Source: Candidatus Cloacimonadota bacterium
GTDB taxonomy: Bacteria > Cloacimonadota > Cloacimonadia > Cloacimonadales > TCS61
Reading direction: 5' to 3'
DNA length: 10,728 bases
NCBI GenBank assembly: GCA_003647825.1
Contig: QMNP01000030.1
Location: 1 to 10,728 of the forward strand
Of this stretch, positions 1 through 7,706 are shown piece after piece. The notes under the pieces are model-generated. The model was not told the DNA's origin. It saw nothing but the letters and a program-made list of their open reading frames with translations, and ran no database searches. The translations under genes were made by a program, and so were the position numbers. Positions within the stretch are counted from its first letter, which is position 1; each line of letters opens with the position of its first letter.

Positions 1-1
1 A

Positions 2-55
2 GCTCGTGGTCGAACACCAGCAAGAAGAACCAGGATTCTCAACCCTGAAAATTAA
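2..55 (+). CDS. Possible C-terminal tail of a plus-strand gene cut by the window edge
   Basis: The frame starting at base 2 stays open for 17 codons and stops with TAA at 53-55. The peptide is arginine-rich and ends in RTRILNPEN. Such a basic tail would fit a nucleic-acid-binding or ribosome-associated protein, but I do not recognise the family. The other two plus frames are also open for a while here: frame 1 to a TGA at 46-48, and frame 3 for about 24 codons. The choice of frame therefore rests only on the amino-acid composition. If real, this gene converges on the minus-strand tRNA. Confidence is low. Confidence 0.2.
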   Translation, partial: ARGRTPARRTRILNPEN

Positions 56-104
56 ACTCTTAAGTTATCAATTGTCAGTTCTTGTTCGCTGCTAATAAAA
101 AATA

Positions 105-194
105 TGGCGGAGAGTCAGGGATTCGAACCCTGGGTAGGCGTAAACCCACAACGGTTTTCGAGACCGCCCCGTTCAACCGCTCCGGCAACTCTCC
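105..194 (-). tRNA. tRNA-Ser (anticodon CGA)
   Basis: A full 90-nt cloverleaf reads on the minus strand. The acceptor stem is GGAGAGT/ACTCTCC (7 bp) with discriminator G, and CCA is encoded at 107-105. The D-stem is CCG/CGG. The anticodon stem is GCGGT/ACCGT (one G-U pair) closing the loop CTCGAAA, with anticodon CGA at 160-158. A long class II variable arm (GTGGG/CCTAC, 5 bp) is typical of tRNA-Ser. The T-arm is CAGGG-TTCGAAT-CCCTG. It decodes UCG. It lies downstream of the lipoprotein unit but is separated from it by a terminator, so it probably has its own promoter. A T-rich run follows the CCA end. Confidence 0.97.
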
Positions 195-242
195 GCAAAA
201 ATATGTAACAAAAATCAATTAGATTGTTTTTTCAGCAACAAC

Positions 243-248
243 TTTATA
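243..248 (-). promoter_or_regulatory. Tentative -10 element for tRNA-Ser
   Basis: The minus strand reads TATAAA here, between the upstream terminator and the tRNA. It would place a transcript start about 40 nt before the mature tRNA 5' end. No good -35 hexamer is seen at 16-18 nt upstream, and the region is generally AT-rich. The main reason to propose it is that a tRNA behind a terminator needs a promoter. Confidence 0.2.
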
Positions 249-264
249 CTATTTCCCAAAAACC

Positions 265-292
265 AAAAAAGGCACCTGGAAATCCAAGTGCC
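265..292 (-). terminator. Rho-independent terminator of the lipoprotein unit
   Basis: On the minus strand the hairpin is GGCACTTGG-ATTT-CCAGGTGCC. It has 9 bp including one central T-G wobble and is followed directly by TTTTTTGGTTTTT. It begins 24 nt after the stop codon of the 1070-aa lipoprotein gene. On the plus strand the central pair would be a C-A mismatch and the T-run (TTTTATTATTT) is interrupted, so the minus strand is the intended direction. Weak bidirectional action is possible. Confidence 0.88.
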
Positions 293-315
293 TTTTATTA
301 TTTAATTCAAGATAG

Positions 316-3300
316 TTAGTTTATCTTAACTATCCTAAAACCTATTTGGGTATTAACTTTGCTGGATAGGTTAACCATACCAGTACTTCGGTTTGTATTT
401 CGCAAGAAATCCGCATCAAATTCCCAGCTCCCACCACGAATAACTACGGCAGTAGTACCTCCTGCACTTCCACCAGCTCCAATTGGATCTGTAACTGGAT
501 CTGCACTATATGACACGTAAATATCGTTGCACCATTCCCAAACATTACCACTCATATCGTATATTCCAAGTTCATTAGCTGCTTTTTCACCAACAGGGTG
601 AGAATCATCAGCAGCATTTCCAATATACCATGCTACATCATCTATAGTATCACTACCGCTATAAATTGTGCTGCTTGTTCCCATGTTTGTAGCAGCATAT
701 TCCCATTCAGCTTCTGTTGGTAACCTGAAACCGGTAGTTCCATAAACAGTGCATTCAAGGCTGGAAGTTCCAGTATATAAAGGAGTGGTACCTTCTACAG
801 ATGCTAACCAGTTGCAATAGTTTGCAGCTCCATAATATGTAATTCCTGCAGCAGGATACAGATCTCTTTCAGGTTCTACTTTAAAGATATGAGCAGTGGT
901 ACTAAAACTTATATCACATTGATCTTCAATCAGAATTTCGTCAAGGTCATAGGCTCCAGGTGCATAAGTTATGTTAACTGTACCAAGTGCTTTGATAAAA
1001 CCCTGTCCAAGAGCCAGATTAAGAAGTTCACAGAATTCCACGTTTGTAATCTCTTTTTCTCCAAGTTCAAATGAATTTGTTAGTGTAACAGAATGTTCAG
1101 GTCCTTCATCAGCTTCTCCCGAATTATTACCCATTGTAAATTGTCCTGAATTTACGGTCACAAGATTGTCAGCTGGATTGTTCAGAAATTCAAAAGTTGC
1201 AGTTGTAATTGTTAATGTTGGAGAATAATCACTGTATCCAAGTGGATAGTGAGTTCTCATTCTATAGTTATAAACTGTATTTTGCTCAAGACCAAGATCT
1301 ACAAAATCGTAGTAAGTTGCAGCTAACGAATCAACAAGAGTCCAGTCCGTATTCCCAGCACCTTCTGATCTTTCTATCAGATATCCATCATGTTCACCAT
1401 CAAGGCATTCCCAGGATAGATCAATCTTATTAGGAGTTGCAGCTAAGTTAGTTCCTTCTTCGTCACCTGCAACCTCAATATCGTAAGGTATGCCGGAACG
1501 TACTGTGAAACTCCATGGCTCACTCCATTCACTCTTATCACTACGAACTTTCCAGTAGTAAGTTTCGCCAACTAAAAGCATTTCATTTTCTTCTTTGTCC
1601 AATGTATAATCGTTACCATCAACAACTTTATTCATCCAGAGTGTATCTGCAAGAGCTGGATCTAGAGACAATAGAATTCTGTAGTTATCTACATTAGAAT
1701 CTGCAGTCCATTTCAATTTAGGCAATAATTTTACATCATCTCCCGTATCAAGGGGTTCCAACATTAATAGCGGATCTTCCAATGCGGTAGTAGTAAAGCT
1801 CCAAGTATCGCTCCACTCTAAAGAATCTCTTTGAACTCTCCAGTAGAAAGTAGAGCTTGCAGCAAAATCATCGGTCATTTCCGCGATAAACTCAATTAAA
1901 TCGTCATCTTCATTTTCTTCTATCTTAGAAGCCGTTGCACATTGAATTTCATCTCCATCATAATCGATATATGCATCAACTATTGGATTTGCAAATGTGT
2001 CTTCATCAGAAACCTGAATTTTGTAAGTTGTGCTTGTACTGTTGAATGTCTCCCATTTAAATTCAACCAAAACAGGATTATCGACAGCTTCATTTTCCGG
2101 GCTATTCAATAAGACAACGGTATTTGTCTTGAAGCTTAATGTGTCACCCCAATCAAATGCAGCATCACTATTTACACGCCAGAAATATTCGTTATTTACT
2201 TCTAATATACCAGTTTCTGTATAGGAATTAGTTGTTACGTTCTCATCATCAATAACTAAATCAACAAACATGCTGTCGGTAGCTACCTGGAAATGATAAT
2301 CGCTGGTATTTGCAATACTGCCCCAGCTGAAAGTTGCTGGTAACACTACTTCTGTAGCTTCATCAGATGGAACAGCAACATCCATATTTACACGTCCATT
2401 AGTAGTAAAGCTCCAGACATCACTCCAGAAGGTACTTCCGTTAGAAATCGAATTGTCTCCTCTAACTCTCCAAAAATATTCAACTTCCGGTTCCAGATTA
2501 TTGGTAGGAACATAACTTGTAGCAGTAACAGTTTCTCCTGTTACACCCTCAAAATTCACATCCTGAGAAATTTGAATAATATAACTGGTAGCACCGTTCA
2601 AATCATCCCAACTGAAAGTAGGTTTAAGACCAAGATAGCTATTATTGGTAGGCGCAGAAAGAAGCACTATTTCTTTAGTTACAAAATTCCAAACCTCACT
2701 CCAGTCGGAGATTGAAGCTTTTACCCTCCAATAATAGTTCTCAAAATTATCAAGATCAACCGAAGGAGTAAAATTGACTGATGTAAGAACTTCATTATAG
2801 ACAAAGCCAGTTGTTTCATCGAAAAGATCATCAGTCCTTAATTGGAAAGTATACTCTTCACCAGGCCCCATATATTGGCTCCATTTAAATTTTGGTGTCA
2901 GATCATCGATGTCAGAATTTTCAGGATCAGGAACAATCCAATCATTTGCTGGTTGAATTAAATTTAATGATGGTCCTTTTTCATATTTAAAAAGAAGAGT
3001 AAATTCGTTAACATCGTACAACGGAACGCCAAGACTATCAACTTCAAGTGGATCAACAGCCCAAACAGTATCTGAGGTTGTTTCTTCATGAAGCCATAAT
3101 GCGCCAGAATTCTCGTTATAATAATAATCGTAATAATAGGTTAAATTTGCATCAACATCTTCTACCCATAATTGATTATTCTCCATATGAAGTGCTTCTA
3201 TTTCATCCGTAGAAGAATCAAGGATAAGCCCATCGATCATTATTTTGTGAGGTTCAATTGAAGCATATAGCTCTTCGACTAATACAGGATAGAGTTCACC

Positions 3301-3528
3301 ATCTCTGCTGAAATCTCTGGCTTTTCCGGCTACCGGAGATTTTGCTGCAGGAGCATTATTAACCTGCATTTCCCATAAATCCCAATTATCAACCAACAAG
3401 ACTTCTACAACATCTTTATCTAGGATCTCTTCAATATTTGTGCTCTTCTTATCTTCGCATCCAGATACCAACAGCAAAGTTAATAAAAGGGATGTTATAA
3501 TCAGTGTTAGAATAATATTTTTTCTCAT
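316..3528 (-). CDS. Large surface lipoprotein: tandem Ig/FN3-like repeats plus C-terminal SUMF1/FGE-like domain
   Basis: This is a 1070-aa exported lipoprotein of unknown role. The N-terminus has two Lys/Arg residues, a hydrophobic stretch and a lipobox LVSGC, so Cys24 should be lipidated. Residues about 25-180 have no recognised domain. About 186-678 hold five beta-sandwich repeats of 90-110 aa, most ending in a WRV...WS..WSF-T type strand. About 679-777 look like a standard FN3 domain (LSWE, NYRMRTH). About 785-1070 are a SUMF1/formylglycine-generating-enzyme fold (GQFTMG, RLPTEAEWEYAA, GNVWEW, RGGSW, IGFRIVK). The catalytic cysteines of true FGE, at W+2 and W+7 after RGGSW, are Phe1037 and Leu1042 here. 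FGE oxidase activity is therefore not expected; a binding or structural role is likelier. The start is fixed by AAAGGAGAT five to six bases before ATG. It lies 19 nt after another lipoprotein gene and ends in a strong terminator. Calling the repeats adhesion or scaffold modules is inference. Confidence 0.9.
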   Translation of the reverse strand: MRKNIILTLIITSLLLTLLLVSGCEDKKSTNIEEILDKDVVEVLLVDNWDLWEMQVNNAPAAKSPVAGKARDFSRDGELYPVLVEELYASIEPHKIMIDGLILDSSTDEIEALHMENNQLWVEDVDANLTYYYDYYYNENSGALWLHEETTSDTVWAVDPLEVDSLGVPLYDVNEFTLLFKYEKGPSLNLIQPANDWIVPDPENSDIDDLTPKFKWSQYMGPGEEYTFQLRTDDLFDETTGFVYNEVLTSVNFTPSVDLDNFENYYWRVKASISDWSEVWNFVTKEIVLLSAPTNNSYLGLKPTFSWDDLNGATSYIIQISQDVNFEGVTGETVTATSYVPTNNLEPEVEYFWRVRGDNSISNGSTFWSDVWSFTTNGRVNMDVAVPSDEATEVVLPATFSWGSIANTSDYHFQVATDSMFVDLVIDDENVTTNSYTETGILEVNNEYFWRVNSDAAFDWGDTLSFKTNTVVLLNSPENEAVDNPVLVEFKWETFNSTSTTYKIQVSDEDTFANPIVDAYIDYDGDEIQCATASKIEENEDDDLIEFIAEMTDDFAASSTFYWRVQRDSLEWSDTWSFTTTALEDPLLMLEPLDTGDDVKLLPKLKWTADSNVDNYRILLSLDPALADTLWMNKVVDGNDYTLDKEENEMLLVGETYYWKVRSDKSEWSEPWSFTVRSGIPYDIEVAGDEEGTNLAATPNKIDLSWECLDGEHDGYLIERSEGAGNTDWTLVDSLAATYYDFVDLGLEQNTVYNYRMRTHYPLGYSDYSPTLTITTATFEFLNNPADNLVTVNSGQFTMGNNSGEADEGPEHSVTLTNSFELGEKEITNVEFCELLNLALGQGFIKALGTVNITYAPGAYDLDEILIEDQCDISFSTTAHIFKVEPERDLYPAAGITYYGAANYCNWLASVEGTTPLYTGTSSLECTVYGTTGFRLPTEAEWEYAATNMGTSSTIYSGSDTIDDVAWYIGNAADDSHPVGEKAANELGIYDMSGNVWEWCNDIYVSYSADPVTDPIGAGGSAGGTTAVVIRGGSWEFDADFLRNTNRSTGMVNLSSKVNTQIGFRIVKIN
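1495..2973 (-). repeat. Five tandem Ig/FN3-like protein repeats inside the 1070-aa lipoprotein gene
   Basis: Residues about 186-678 divide into five units that start near 186, 287, 379, 471 and 582. Shared landmarks are an early F-x-W (FKW, FSW, FSW, FKW, LKW), a Y-x-x-Q-x-S/A-D strand, a late YYWRV/YFWRV/FYWRV/YYWKV strand and a closing W-S-F-T segment. Unit four carries an acidic insertion (around residues 536-544). The repeats are recognisable in protein but have diverged in DNA, so they are old rather than a recent expansion. Confidence 0.8.
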
Positions 3529-3547
3529 TTTATCTCCTTTCAGCCAG

Positions 3548-5941
3548 CTATTCAGCTTCTATATCTAGGATGATCTGCATCATCATTGTATTAACTTGTT
3601 CCCATTCCATATAAGAAAGCGGGAACCCAAATATATAACATTTACTTGTATCTGTAACTTTCTTCAAACCAACTGCCATAGAAGTAAAATAGTCATATTC
3701 ATACTGAGTAGGATCACCTGCTCCATCACCCACCGGACGACAGTCAAATTCATAAATTATCTCAGTTCCTTCAGTAAGGTAGTCTGGATCGAAATATGAC
3801 ACAGGGCCTAAACCATCTACATTATTTACCAAAGCATTAAAACTTGGTAGCTGAAGATCAATATTCTGTGTAAAGGAGTTCCTTGCAGTTGCTCCAATAA
3901 AGTAAGAAAGATCAAAGAATGTTGCATCAACATCACCTTTCTTCACAAACTGGATTGCATCATCTTCGTTCTGAGTAATTCCAAAATATTTTTCTAGAAT
4001 TGGAAAACCATAGTTATTACAATCAATATCAACCTTAATTGCTATATTCTTTCCGCCAGAAAAGATCATGTTGCCGCCACCTCGTAAATATAGATTCATT
4101 ACATCATATTCACTGGCAAAATTGTTATTTGCTTCCAATGGATTATCTGAGTGATATATTACAGTTTTATACTCCTGGAGATCTGTTGGAGAAAAAACGT
4201 CTTTGGAGAAGTGAAGTCCACTGATCCAAACAGTTTCTATAAGTTCTTTTCTCTTCAATAAATCTACTCTGCCGTCATACCCATTTAAGAAATATGCCTT
4301 TGAATAAAGAGAATCTACATATTCTTCAGGACTCATCAGTGGATTTCCAAGATCATCGTCAAGAACTAAAATTCCATCTTTTTGATCTGCTGGAATAGGT
4401 GCTACAACTTCGAATACAAATTCTGTAGGAGTTGCATCAACAACATCCTGAAGGTCAACAGCTCTTACTTCAAATCTATGTATTCCTACATCTAAACCGG
4501 TTAAAACTGCTTCTGTAGAAATATTATGAGAGATTGGAACTCGTAACCATTGTTTTCCTGTTACATCATCTTCAATGTTATATTGAGAGGCAGGAAGCGG
4601 GGCATAATGATATGGCTCACCATCCAATCGCAGATCGTAGAATTTTATTTCTGAATAGTAATTACCACCAGTGACTTCGTCAAAAACAATACCATTCAAT
4701 TTTGCTCCAGGACTATTACCAGCAAATTCTCCGGCATATCCCCAGTGCATATAAACTTTAAGGTCATTGCTATGAATTGCCACATACTTTGCTTCTTTAT
4801 TGAGCCAGAATGGAGTTGCATAGTGTGTACCATCTAGTGTTGAAACACTCGGTAACAGCTGTCCCAAAGCTTCATCAATATAAGTTACAAAATGGTTTTC
4901 ACCTAATACATAAATATCATTAGAAGTTCCATAACTGTCTTGCTGAATTCCGTTATAGATTACAGTGGCAGGATAAAAGCCTTCTTTTACGGCAAAACCG
5001 ATCTCATTCGGTTCAGAGATAATACCGGCAATATCAATAGTTCGAGATATTAAATAAGTAGAGTCCTGAGGTTCACCACCAAGGAATGTATTTATTTTAA
5101 GAGCAGCTCTAGTTCCATTAAAATCATCTAAAGTAATTAAATATTCGTTTATCTTTGGTTCATCAATTGTAGAGAACCAGGCATCAGGGTCAGTAGGATC
5201 GTAGGCAGGATAGCCGCCTTCTTCTTCTGGGATCACAACTCCCAGGAGATTTCTTTTTTCCAACCTGAATTCAAAATGATCTGCAATAGCTCCGACAAAG
5301 GGATCATCATCATTAATATTGAAACTAAGGACCATACCTGTTCCAACCTCTTTTCCATTTATTGCTCCTCTGGTTGAGCCAGCAGTACATCTAGGAATCG
5401 TGGACTCGGCATTGTAATATTTTCTAGCAGGTACTAAACACTCATCTCCATCGTTGTCTTTACATTTCACTTCAAACACGCTTACTACTTTTGCACTATC
5501 TCCATTCTCATTAGCAGGGAAATTAATAGTTGCATAAACTTGATCAGTCCAAATGGATTTCTGAGTAGAAATTGCTAATGGAATTGATTCATCAGCTCCT
5601 TCATTATAATGATAAACCCAACCATCTTCATCCACAACACTATAACCATTAACGCCAACATAAGCTCCATGATTGTCGGTAAACGGTTCCAAATTTTCTT
5701 TAACCACTCTAAAAGCGTATTTGTCTACTGTTCCATCTAGATCATTGGCTTCCCAATAAATATCTTGCTGGAAAAGTATTGAAGTGGTGGTATCAGCTAC
5801 AGCCGAACCTTCATAAGAAGTAATGGCAATTGTTGGTAGTTGGTTAGGATATTCATTACCTTTCCTTCCGCATGCAGTAAATGCAATCATGATGACAATC
5901 AAAACAGTGATTAGAACTAATGCATTTCTAAACTTTAACAT
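3548..5941 (-). CDS. Lipoprotein with Ig-like domains and a C-terminal GATase1/ThuA-like alpha/beta domain
   Basis: This is a 797-aa exported lipoprotein. A basic N-terminus, a long hydrophobic stretch and the lipobox AFTAC put the lipidated Cys at residue 24. The N-terminal region holds an Ig-like unit with the signature YWEANDLDGTVDKY. The middle, up to about 515, is beta-rich and contains a second Ig-like unit ending GIHRFEVRAVDLQD...FVFEV. Residues about 520-797 turn into an alternating alpha/beta domain: an ILVLDDD strand near the start, YKTVIYHSD in the middle, then YLRGGGNMIFSGG. This layout recalls class-I glutamine-amidotransferase or ThuA-like folds found at the end of secreted proteins; no catalytic Cys-His-Glu triad can be assigned. 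I chose ATG at 5941, five bases after GGGAGG. A TTG codon just before it is only two bases from that site. It is 75 nt downstream of folD and 19 nt upstream of the next lipoprotein, with which it is probably co-transcribed. Function unknown. Confidence 0.88.
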   Translation of the reverse strand: MLKFRNALVLITVLIVIMIAFTACGRKGNEYPNQLPTIAITSYEGSAVADTTTSILFQQDIYWEANDLDGTVDKYAFRVVKENLEPFTDNHGAYVGVNGYSVVDEDGWVYHYNEGADESIPLAISTQKSIWTDQVYATINFPANENGDSAKVVSVFEVKCKDNDGDECLVPARKYYNAESTIPRCTAGSTRGAINGKEVGTGMVLSFNINDDDPFVGAIADHFEFRLEKRNLLGVVIPEEEGGYPAYDPTDPDAWFSTIDEPKINEYLITLDDFNGTRAALKINTFLGGEPQDSTYLISRTIDIAGIISEPNEIGFAVKEGFYPATVIYNGIQQDSYGTSNDIYVLGENHFVTYIDEALGQLLPSVSTLDGTHYATPFWLNKEAKYVAIHSNDLKVYMHWGYAGEFAGNSPGAKLNGIVFDEVTGGNYYSEIKFYDLRLDGEPYHYAPLPASQYNIEDDVTGKQWLRVPISHNISTEAVLTGLDVGIHRFEVRAVDLQDVVDATPTEFVFEVVAPIPADQKDGILVLDDDLGNPLMSPEEYVDSLYSKAYFLNGYDGRVDLLKRKELIETVWISGLHFSKDVFSPTDLQEYKTVIYHSDNPLEANNNFASEYDVMNLYLRGGGNMIFSGGKNIAIKVDIDCNNYGFPILEKYFGITQNEDDAIQFVKKGDVDATFFDLSYFIGATARNSFTQNIDLQLPSFNALVNNVDGLGPVSYFDPDYLTEGTEIIYEFDCRPVGDGAGDPTQYEYDYFTSMAVGLKKVTDTSKCYIFGFPLSYMEWEQVNTMMMQIILDIEAE

Positions 5942-6016
5942 CAAATCCTCCCATATTATACTTAAATATTAATACATTCTCTCCGAAGTCTCTATTTAGT
6001 TTAAAGTCTATTTCCG

Positions 6017-6895
6017 TCAATTAAATTTTCCTTTTGCTGTAGATTTTTTGGCTGAAGTTAAAACGTTGTACAATAACATGGCTGTTGTTACCGTACCCAC
6101 TCCTCCCGGCACTGGAGTTATCATGTCTGCCTTTTCAAAGCATCCTTCATAATCTACATCCCCCACATAACGCATACCTTTGTCAGCATCTTCTACTTGA
6201 TTTACGCCAACATCTAAAACAATAACTCCATCTTTCAGCATATTATCTGTCACAAACAAGGGTTGTCCTATAGCTGCAATAAGGATATCTGCTTGTTTTG
6301 TTATTGCTGGTAAATTCTTGGTTTTACTGTGACAAATTGTAACTGTAGCATTACCCGTTTCGTTTTTTCTTAGAAGCAAATTTGCCATCGGTTTCCCGAC
6401 TATATTACTTCTGCCAAGAACCACTATGTGTTTTCCAGATGTTTCTATCTGATAATATCTTATCATTTCCAAAACAGCAGCTGGAGTAGAAGGAATAAAA
6501 CTTTGCTGATCTAGAACCATATTGCCAATATTGTTGGGATGAAAAGCATCCATATCTTTTCGGGGATCAATAGTAAGAGTTATTTCAGAATCATCAATAT
6601 GCAATGGTAAAGGTTTCTGGACCATGATTCCATGAATACTTTCGTCCTGATTACACTTGATTATCTCATCAACTAACTGATGTTGTGTTACATCTATCGG
6701 GAATTTTATAGTTTGAACCAAAATGCCGACTTTATTCCCGCGCTTTTCCAGATTTTGAACATAGTATTTTGCAGCCGGATCATCTCCGGCAATCATAATT
6801 GTAAGTTTGGGTTTAAGTGAGTTATTATAAATTTCTGTTCTAATTTTGGAATAAATTTCTTTTGTTACAGGTTTCCCTTTTAAAATCTGTGTCAT
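6017..6895 (-). CDS. folD: Bifunctional methylenetetrahydrofolate dehydrogenase/cyclohydrolase FolD, with altered YxxxK motif
   Basis: This 292-aa cytosolic enzyme of one-carbon metabolism normally interconverts 5,10-methylene-, 5,10-methenyl- and 10-formyl-tetrahydrofolate with NAD(P). Family landmarks appear in order: GDDPAAKYYV (37-46), VQKPLP (92-97), KDMDAFHP (113-120), the nucleotide-binding GRSNIVGKPM (161-170), DVGVN (228-232) and PVPGGVGTVT (261-270). Length is normal for FolD. The gapless match to E. coli FolD puts Leu49 (codon CTG, 6751-6749) where the motif Tyr-x-x-x-Lys has its lysine (Lys54 in E. coli, Lys56 in human MTHFD1). A lysine remains two residues later (Lys51). The nearly fixed Gly after DxD is Ala117. 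In the family the lysine is needed for cyclohydrolase activity, so this may be mainly a dehydrogenase; that is inference. The ATG directly abuts the ymdB stop (TGAATG), with AGGAAA upstream, indicating translational coupling. Confidence 0.95.
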   Translation of the reverse strand: MTQILKGKPVTKEIYSKIRTEIYNNSLKPKLTIMIAGDDPAAKYYVQNLEKRGNKVGILVQTIKFPIDVTQHQLVDEIIKCNQDESIHGIMVQKPLPLHIDDSEITLTIDPRKDMDAFHPNNIGNMVLDQQSFIPSTPAAVLEMIRYYQIETSGKHIVVLGRSNIVGKPMANLLLRKNETGNATVTICHSKTKNLPAITKQADILIAAIGQPLFVTDNMLKDGVIVLDVGVNQVEDADKGMRYVGDVDYEGCFEKADMITPVPGGVGTVTTAMLLYNVLTSAKKSTAKGKFN

Positions 6896-7675
6896 TCAAT
6901 ATTTCCTGCGAATTCTTTCAATATGCAAAGCATTTCCAGTTTCATCATCAATTTTTATAAATATTGCATTAATCTGTAAGCCTTCTTTAGCAATTTCAAA
7001 TCTCTGCGGCATCCCGGTTGTCATCTTATGCAAAATAATATCTTTTTCTGTTCCAATTACAGAATCATGAGGGCCGGTCATTCCAGCATCTGTTATGTAA
7101 GCAGTTCCAGCAGGCAGAAGTTCTTCATCGGCAGTTTGAATATGAGTATGTGTGCCAACTATAACGCTCACTCTACCATCAAAATAATGAGATAGAGCTC
7201 TTTTTTCTGCTGTAGCTTCTGCATGAATGTCTATTAAAATACAATTTGTCTGCTGTTTTAATTCTGGAAGAAGGGAATCAAGCTTGTCAAAAGGTGAATC
7301 GGCAGGACCCATGAACACCTGACCTACAACACATGCAATAGCTAACTTACTGCCAGAGTCCAAATTAATAATATGATAATTATTCCCCAGTGCTTGTTCT
7401 GGATAATTTATCGGTTTTACAATCCTGTTTTCTTCAGAGATAAAATTAAGACCTTCTTTTTTATCCCAAAGGTGATTACCGCTTGTAAACGCATCAATTC
7501 CAGCAGCAAAAAGTTCATTAGCAGTTTTCTCGGTTATTCCGCGACCTTGAGCAACATTTTCGCAGTTTGCTAAACAAACATCAAGTTTAAATTCCTGTTT
7601 TAAATCAGACAAATGTTCTTTGATCAATTGACGACCGGGTTTACCAACGATATCCCCGATAAACAAAACATTCAT
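6896..7675 (-). CDS. ymdB: YmdB-family metallophosphoesterase (cyclic-nucleotide phosphodiesterase type)
   Basis: This 259-aa protein belongs to the calcineurin-like family typified by B. subtilis YmdB, a 2',3'-/3',5'-cyclic-nucleotide phosphodiesterase that influences biofilm and motility decisions. All metal ligands of the family are present: Asp8 in FIGD, Glu39/Asn40 in NCEN, Asn67/His68 in SGNHLWDKKE, His151 in IDIHAEAT, and His176/His178 in GTHTHIQTAD. The family DAGMTGP motif is also there (196-202). Length equals that of characterised members, and there is no signal peptide, so it acts in the cytosol. GGAAG lies seven bases before ATG. It is 31 nt downstream of rny, a pairing also found in Bacillus, and its stop abuts folD. 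The in vivo substrate cannot be read from sequence. Confidence 0.95.
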   Translation of the reverse strand: MNVLFIGDIVGKPGRQLIKEHLSDLKQEFKLDVCLANCENVAQGRGITEKTANELFAAGIDAFTSGNHLWDKKEGLNFISEENRIVKPINYPEQALGNNYHIINLDSGSKLAIACVVGQVFMGPADSPFDKLDSLLPELKQQTNCILIDIHAEATAEKRALSHYFDGRVSVIVGTHTHIQTADEELLPAGTAYITDAGMTGPHDSVIGTEKDIILHKMTTGMPQRFEIAKEGLQINAIFIKIDDETGNALHIERIRRKY

Positions 7676-7706
7676 TATTTAGCTTCCATATATATCTGGA
7701 TTCAGG

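Noticed and set aside
1..22. Possible second tRNA fragment: minus-strand CTGGTG-TTCGAC-CACGAG resembles a T-arm
   Set aside because: The loop is six bases and the stem has a G-G mismatch. No acceptor or anticodon arm can be built from the adjoining sequence.
196..203. TATTTTTG on the minus strand, matching the Bacteroidota -7 consensus TAnnTTTG
   Set aside because: It ends only one base before the mature tRNA 5' end, so transcription would begin inside the tRNA. It is also a T-run in AT-rich sequence.
405..435. Active formylglycine-generating enzyme (sulfatase activator)
   Set aside because: Both catalytic cysteine positions after RGGSW are replaced by Phe and Leu, and no sulfatase gene is nearby.
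5955..5960. Perfect TATAAT on the minus strand before the 797-aa lipoprotein gene
   Set aside because: The start it predicts (about 5948) falls inside the ribosome-binding site GGGAGG, leaving no room for a leader, and no -35 element is seen. It is probably chance in AT-rich spacer.
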